A DNA stretch of 9,030 nt, from positions 1 through 9,030 of the forward strand of contig CANCKV010000094.1 of the NCBI GenBank assembly GCA_947378615.1. Direction: 5' to 3'. Each line of letters starts with the position of its first letter. Positions within the stretch are counted from its first letter, which is position 1. The notes under the pieces were generated by a model. The model searched no databases. It had not been told where the DNA came from and saw only the letters and a list, made by a program, of their open reading frames with translations. The DNA comes from Chitinophagaceae bacterium (GTDB taxonomy: Bacteria; Bacteroidota; Bacteroidia; Chitinophagales; Chitinophagaceae). Shown in pieces: positions 6,961 through 9,030 of this stretch. Position numbers and translations under genes: made by a program.

Positions 6961-6984
6961 ATAGTTTGAAACAAATTAGGACAT

Positions 6985-7018
6985 AAAAAAAGCTGAAGTA
7001 CGATTGCTCCAGCTTTTT
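6985..7018 (-). terminator. Intrinsic terminator of rpmI-rplT
   Basis: On the minus strand, AGCTGGAG (7007-7014) and CTTCAGCT (6991-6998) form an 8-bp stem with one G-U pair around an 8-nt loop. The stem is extended by flanking A/T runs and followed by seven Ts (6985-6991). It starts about 20 nt past the rplT stop codon and has the standard rho-independent form. Confidence 0.92.
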
Positions 7019-7039
7019 ATTATTTTTTTACACTAAAAC

Positions 7040-7384
7040 TTACTTAACAGAATCAACCAAAGCCTTAAAGCTTTCAGGGTTGTTCATTGCTAAATCAGCT
7101 AATACCTTACGATTTAATTCGATTCCTTTTTCGTTAAGTTTATGAATAAACTGACTGTAAGTTAATCCTTCAGCACGAACACCCGCATTGATACGAGCAA
7201 TCCACAACTGACGATATTCTCTTTTCTTCAATTTACGACCTACATAACTATAGGTAAGACCTTTTTCAACAATATTTTTGGCAACGGTATAAACGTTTTT
7301 ACGTTTACCATAGAAACCTTTCGCCTGGTCAAGAATTCTTTTTCTTCTAGCCCTTGATGCTACAGCATTTACTGAACGTGGCAT
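7040..7384 (-). CDS. rplT: 50S ribosomal protein L20
   Basis: L20 binds 23S rRNA early in large-subunit assembly. The 114-residue product has the usual family length and hallmark stretches: [16 protein letters not shown] at the start, [12 protein letters not shown] (21-32), [18 protein letters not shown] (53-70) and [10 protein letters not shown] (90-99). The basic N-terminal helix that threads into rRNA and the C-terminal globular part are both complete. It lies 101 nt after rpmI in the same direction, and the operon ends at the terminator 20 nt downstream. In several bacteria L20 represses its own operon by binding the leader mRNA; whether that holds here is unknown. Confidence 0.98.
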   Translation of the reverse strand: MPRSVNAVASRARRKRILDQAKGFYGKRKNVYTVAKNIVEKGLTYSYVGRKLKKREYRQLWIARINAGVRAEGLTYSQFIHKLNEKGIELNRKVLADLAMNNPESFKALVDSVK

Positions 7385-7485
7385 AACTTATTAATTTTTT
7401 TGTGGCAGTTAGACGCTTTTTTAAATAGAATCTGCACACTGATGTTTCAAATGTTTTTTCTTTCTTTTACTCTAGAATTAATATT

Positions 7486-7683
7486 CTATTTCATACCTAA
7501 TAAACGCATAACAAAATCCTTGTTTGCAGGACCTAATTGCCCCTTAATACGAAGTGCACGTTTGCGTTTTGTAGATTTCTTTGTCAAGATGTGGCGTTTG
7601 AAAGCCTTTTGATACGTAATTTCGCCTGTGCCGGTTACTTTGAACCTTTTCTTAGCACTTGAGTTTGTTTTAACTTTTGGCAT
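7486..7683 (-). CDS. rpmI: 50S ribosomal protein L35
   Basis: This is a 65-residue basic ribosomal protein of normal family length, starting [20 protein letters not shown] and carrying the signature [16 protein letters not shown] (30-45). It is a late-assembling component of the 50S subunit near the peptidyl-tRNA exit region. It pairs with rplT downstream, as in most bacteria. infC (IF-3), normally directly upstream, is absent from the 338 nt before this gene, so here rpmI is the first gene of a two-gene unit. A 16-nt palindrome (7473-7488, TAGAAT/ATTCTA) overlaps its TAG stop codon. Confidence 0.98.
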   Translation of the reverse strand: MPKVKTNSSAKKRFKVTGTGEITYQKAFKRHILTKKSTKRKRALRIKGQLGPANKDFVMRLLGMK

Positions 7684-7689
7684 AAAAAT

Positions 7690-7734
7690 AATCTTATTAT
7701 AAAGATTACACCCTACAGGCGTCTCGAACAGACG
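7690..7734 (-). promoter_or_regulatory. Structured leader ahead of rpmI
   Basis: There are two small hairpins before the start codon. AATCTT (7690-7695) with AAGATT (7702-7707) lies within 7 nt of the ATG, and CGTCT/AGACG (7720-7724 and 7730-7734) lies farther upstream around a 5-nt loop. Autogenous leaders are known for this operon in other bacteria (L20 leader), but I do not recognise a described L20-binding structure here. Confidence 0.35.
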
Positions 7735-7765
7735 AGCACTTATTGAGCCTTTTGGGAAATGGCGG

Positions 7766-7773
7766 CGAAAGTA
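7766..7773 (-). promoter_or_regulatory. Possible -7 element for rpmI-rplT
   Basis: Minus-strand TACTTTCG differs by one base from TAnnTTTG and lies about 83 nt before the rpmI start, in a GC-richer patch (GGCGGCGAAAG on the plus strand). No clear -33 TTG is at the right distance, so this is a weak call. Confidence 0.3.
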
Positions 7774-7961
7774 AGGGAATTTAAGACACGGAATATATTT
7801 GAAGAGATATTTTCTTTAAATAAAATAATAAATTGAGATTATTTTGAATTAAAATATCGAATTTAATTAGTGGCAGAGGCTTAAGGACAAGGAATATATT
7901 GATAAGAAGTAGAAAAAACTAAATCATTAAAATAACTAAAAGATTATTGGAAGAATATGAT

Positions 7962-8009
7962 TTTTTGTTGAAAAAAGTCAATAATGCAATCGACTTTTTC
8001 CAACAAAAA
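7962..8009 (-). terminator. Long hairpin after the bor-like gene, possible terminator
   Basis: Two 18-nt arms (7962-7979 and 7992-8009) pair almost perfectly around a 12-nt loop. The one mismatch (7971/8000) becomes a G-U pair in the minus-strand transcript. It lies 12 nt past the stop codon. U runs occur inside the arms rather than after the stem, so it is not a textbook intrinsic terminator; 3'-end protection or factor-assisted termination is possible. Confidence 0.5.
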
Positions 8010-8021
8010 CAATCTAGTAAA

Positions 8022-8312
8022 TTACTTTGTAACAGTAACAGTACGTGGTGCAACAGTTACAATTCCTGTAAACATGCCAATCACGCCATCAATAAAACTT
8101 TCTTCAGTTTTAATAGTGTAATCTTTTGCACCTCCAGCCATAGCTTTTGAATCAACTTGATTTAAAGGAACTAGTCCCCATAAAATAAACCATTGTTTTT
8201 GAGAAGTGGAATTTCCTCCACTAGCTCCATTTCCAACAACATGCTCTTGTGTAAAGCAAGAAGACATAGCAATCGCAATCACTAAGACTGCAAAAAAACT
8301 TTTTCTTTTCAT
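8022..8312 (-). CDS. Bor-family-like small lipoprotein
   Basis: This is a predicted 96-residue lipoprotein. I chose the ATG at 8310-8312 (MKRKSFFAVL) over the one at 8336: it gives a standard basic/hydrophobic signal ending AMSSC with lipid-bearing Cys19, and the promoter's -7 element (8334-8341) overlaps the upstream ATG, placing that codon before the transcript start. After Cys19 comes a short linker, then WFILWGLVPL (41-50), AGGAKDYTIKTEESF (59-73), a hydrophobic Gly-rich stretch (75-84) and TVAPRTVTVTK at the end. This order (GL, GGAxxxxxTExxF, GxxGxxTxGxxxPxTVTV) resembles lambda Bor, a surface lipoprotein linked to serum resistance, and related chromosomal proteins in Bacteroidota. No phage genes surround it, and the function here is unknown. 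The match is by eye; the family call is moderate. Confidence 0.65.
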   Translation of the reverse strand: MKRKSFFAVLVIAIAMSSCFTQEHVVGNGASGGNSTSQKQWFILWGLVPLNQVDSKAMAGGAKDYTIKTEESFIDGVIGMFTGIVTVAPRTVTVTK

Positions 8313-8333
8313 ATTTATAAAATTTTTGAATAA

Positions 8334-8363
8334 CAAATATAATAGAAGATATCATTAAACAAA
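8334..8363 (-). promoter_or_regulatory. Promoter of the bor-like gene
   Basis: On the minus strand, TTTG (8360-8363), an 18-nt spacer and TATATTTG (8334-8341) match the Bacteroidota sigma-A promoter in both boxes and spacing. Transcription would start near 8328, leaving a leader of roughly 16 nt before the chosen start codon. The -33 box lies just before the stop codon of the upstream lipoprotein gene. Confidence 0.65.
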
Positions 8364-8366
8364 ATT

Positions 8367-8942
8367 TTATTTAATTGAACCTAATACACTTTCAATAGTT
8401 CTACTTTGCTGATTATATAAATTGATAGGCATAGAAAAATCAATCTCGTAATGACCTTTTTTATAGTTGCTCAATAATAGTTTCAGATAAACTGTTGAAT
8501 CAGTTAATGACATAAATTGTTTGAATAAATACTCATTTGAGTAAAAGCTATCAATACTTACCTTTTTCAATTGCTTGTTATTTATCAGCGTAGTTTCAAG
8601 CTGATGATGATATTTAATAAAAATACTATCACTCAATTTATTTAAGTCAATAACCATAAAATTTGTTCCGTTTTTTGAAGAGAAATAAAGGGCTTTAAAT
8701 CCAGAAGTAGTCAATTTATCTTCATCCTCAGAAGATAAAATAGTTTTTTCTATCCCTTTAGGAACTCGAATTGAAAAATTTCGTATTGAATCATGAACGA
8801 AATTGCCCAATAAACTATCTGTAACAACAAACTTCATCTTTGCAATTTCATCTTTTTTTGATTTCTGATTACTATTGCAAGCAACCATTGAAAAAAGCAG
8901 TATAATAGCAATCTTTTTGAGCATACCTTTTTTATTATTCAT
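8367..8942 (-). CDS. Lipoprotein of unknown function
   Basis: I do not recognise the family. The 191-residue product starts with a lipoprotein signal: basic MNNKKGMLKK, hydrophobic 11-20, and a lipobox ending VAC at Cys22. An in-frame ATG at residue 7 (8924) would also give a working signal, so the start is not certain. After Cys22 comes a polar Lys-rich tether (23-36), then a mixed alpha/beta-looking domain (about 38-191) with the segments FSIRVPKGI (56-64), NFMVIDL (94-100), YLKLLLS (152-158) and IESVLGSIK at the end. There are no other cysteines. The layout, with a strand-rich body and a final IxSVLGSI helix, is vaguely like PsbP/Mog1-type bacterial lipoproteins, but that is a guess. No acidic residues directly follow the Cys, so a periplasm-facing location is more likely than surface export. 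It has its own candidate promoter upstream. Confidence 0.8.
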   Translation of the reverse strand: MNNKKGMLKKIAIILLFSMVACNSNQKSKKDEIAKMKFVVTDSLLGNFVHDSIRNFSIRVPKGIEKTILSSEDEDKLTTSGFKALYFSSKNGTNFMVIDLNKLSDSIFIKYHHQLETTLINNKQLKKVSIDSFYSNEYLFKQFMSLTDSTVYLKLLLSNYKKGHYEIDFSMPINLYNQQSRTIESVLGSIK

Positions 8943-8968
8943 TATTATATTTTTTGCATTTATGGGTT

Positions 8969-8999
8969 AAAATCTACCTACTTCTCCTAACATAACAAA
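8969..8999 (-). promoter_or_regulatory. Candidate promoter of the unknown lipoprotein gene
   Basis: Minus-strand TTTG (8996-8999), a 19-nt spacer and TAGATTTT (8969-8976, last base off consensus TAnnTTTG) give a plausible Bacteroidota promoter. The inferred start is near 8962, about 20 nt before the ATG at 8942. Confidence 0.4.
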
Positions 9000-9030
9000 G
9001 ACGTGGATATTCTTAATCCAAGTATTATGT

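Larger units (their letters stand above)
7684..8021. other. Intergenic stretch between bor-like gene and rpmI
   Basis: No coding sequence is supported on either strand. Positions 7684-7775 hold the rpmI leader hairpins and possible promoter. Positions 7776-7960 are very AT-rich without recognisable structure. Positions 7962-8009 hold a long hairpin just past the bor-like gene. infC would be expected near here and is not present. Confidence 0.6.

Noticed and set aside
7400..8150. Plus-strand ORFs of 70 and 67 codons opposite rpmI and the bor-like gene
   Set aside because: Both overlap convincing minus-strand genes and hairpins, and neither has recognisable features.
8967..9030. Minus-strand open frame from the right edge to a TAA (8967-8969), about 20 codons ending EVGRF
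   Set aside because: An open run this short is expected by chance in AT-rich DNA, and a candidate promoter overlaps it. It could be the tail of an upstream gene, but nothing seen proves it.
1..9030. CRISPR array, tRNA/rRNA, insertion sequence or phage genes
   Set aside because: No spaced direct repeats of CRISPR form, no tRNA- or rRNA-like sequence, no transposase motifs and no phage structural genes were seen; the Bor-like protein alone is not evidence of a prophage.

Overview
The window looks like ordinary chromosome from a low-GC member of the Bacteroidota, perhaps the Chitinophagia/Chitinophagaceae (the finer placement is inference). The evidence is: CcoN and CcoO fused in one polypeptide; a one-heme CcoP; a short (~476 aa) arginine-decarboxylase-like enzyme of the kind annotated in Flavobacteriia and relatives; several promoters of the Bacteroidota type (TTG/TTTG then TAnnTTTG); and A-rich rather than Shine-Dalgarno-like sequences ahead of the start codons. 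Every gene I can support lies on the minus strand, so the window reads right to left.

Minus-strand order from the right edge: (1) an unrecognised lipoprotein (8367-8942) and a small Bor-family-like lipoprotein (8022-8312), each with its own candidate promoter, followed by a long hairpin (7962-8009). (2) Ribosomal protein genes rpmI (L35) and rplT (L20), with a short structured leader, ending in a clear intrinsic terminator (6985-7018); infC, their usual upstream neighbour, is not here. (3) A lone speA-type arginine decarboxylase (5331-6761) with a possibly structured 5' leader. (4) A gene-free stretch of about 550 bp (4775-5330) holding an inverted repeat, a TA run and, at its low-coordinate end, a CRP/FNR-type operator plus promoter. 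(5) The cbb3-type cytochrome c oxidase operon: ccoS, ccoNO, ccoQ, ccoP and the first 295 codons of ccoG, running off the left edge.

The cco genes form one functional unit. CcoNO carries the catalytic heme b/heme b3-CuB centre and a heme c domain. CcoP carries a second heme c that feeds electrons in, CcoQ is the small stabilising subunit, and CcoS and CcoG are assembly factors (heme/copper maturation and copper handling). The FNR-type operator fits induction under low oxygen, as expected for a high-affinity terminal oxidase. ccoS, ccoQ and the partial ccoG were found by translating the sequence directly, because they are very short or run off the edge.

I did not find a convincing new biological system. 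The best second-look items are RNA-level: a wobble-paired hairpin between ccoNO and ccoQ, the speA leader, and the observation that the only mismatches in three separate hairpins become G-U pairs in the minus-strand transcript. The N-terminally extended CcoP is also worth checking.
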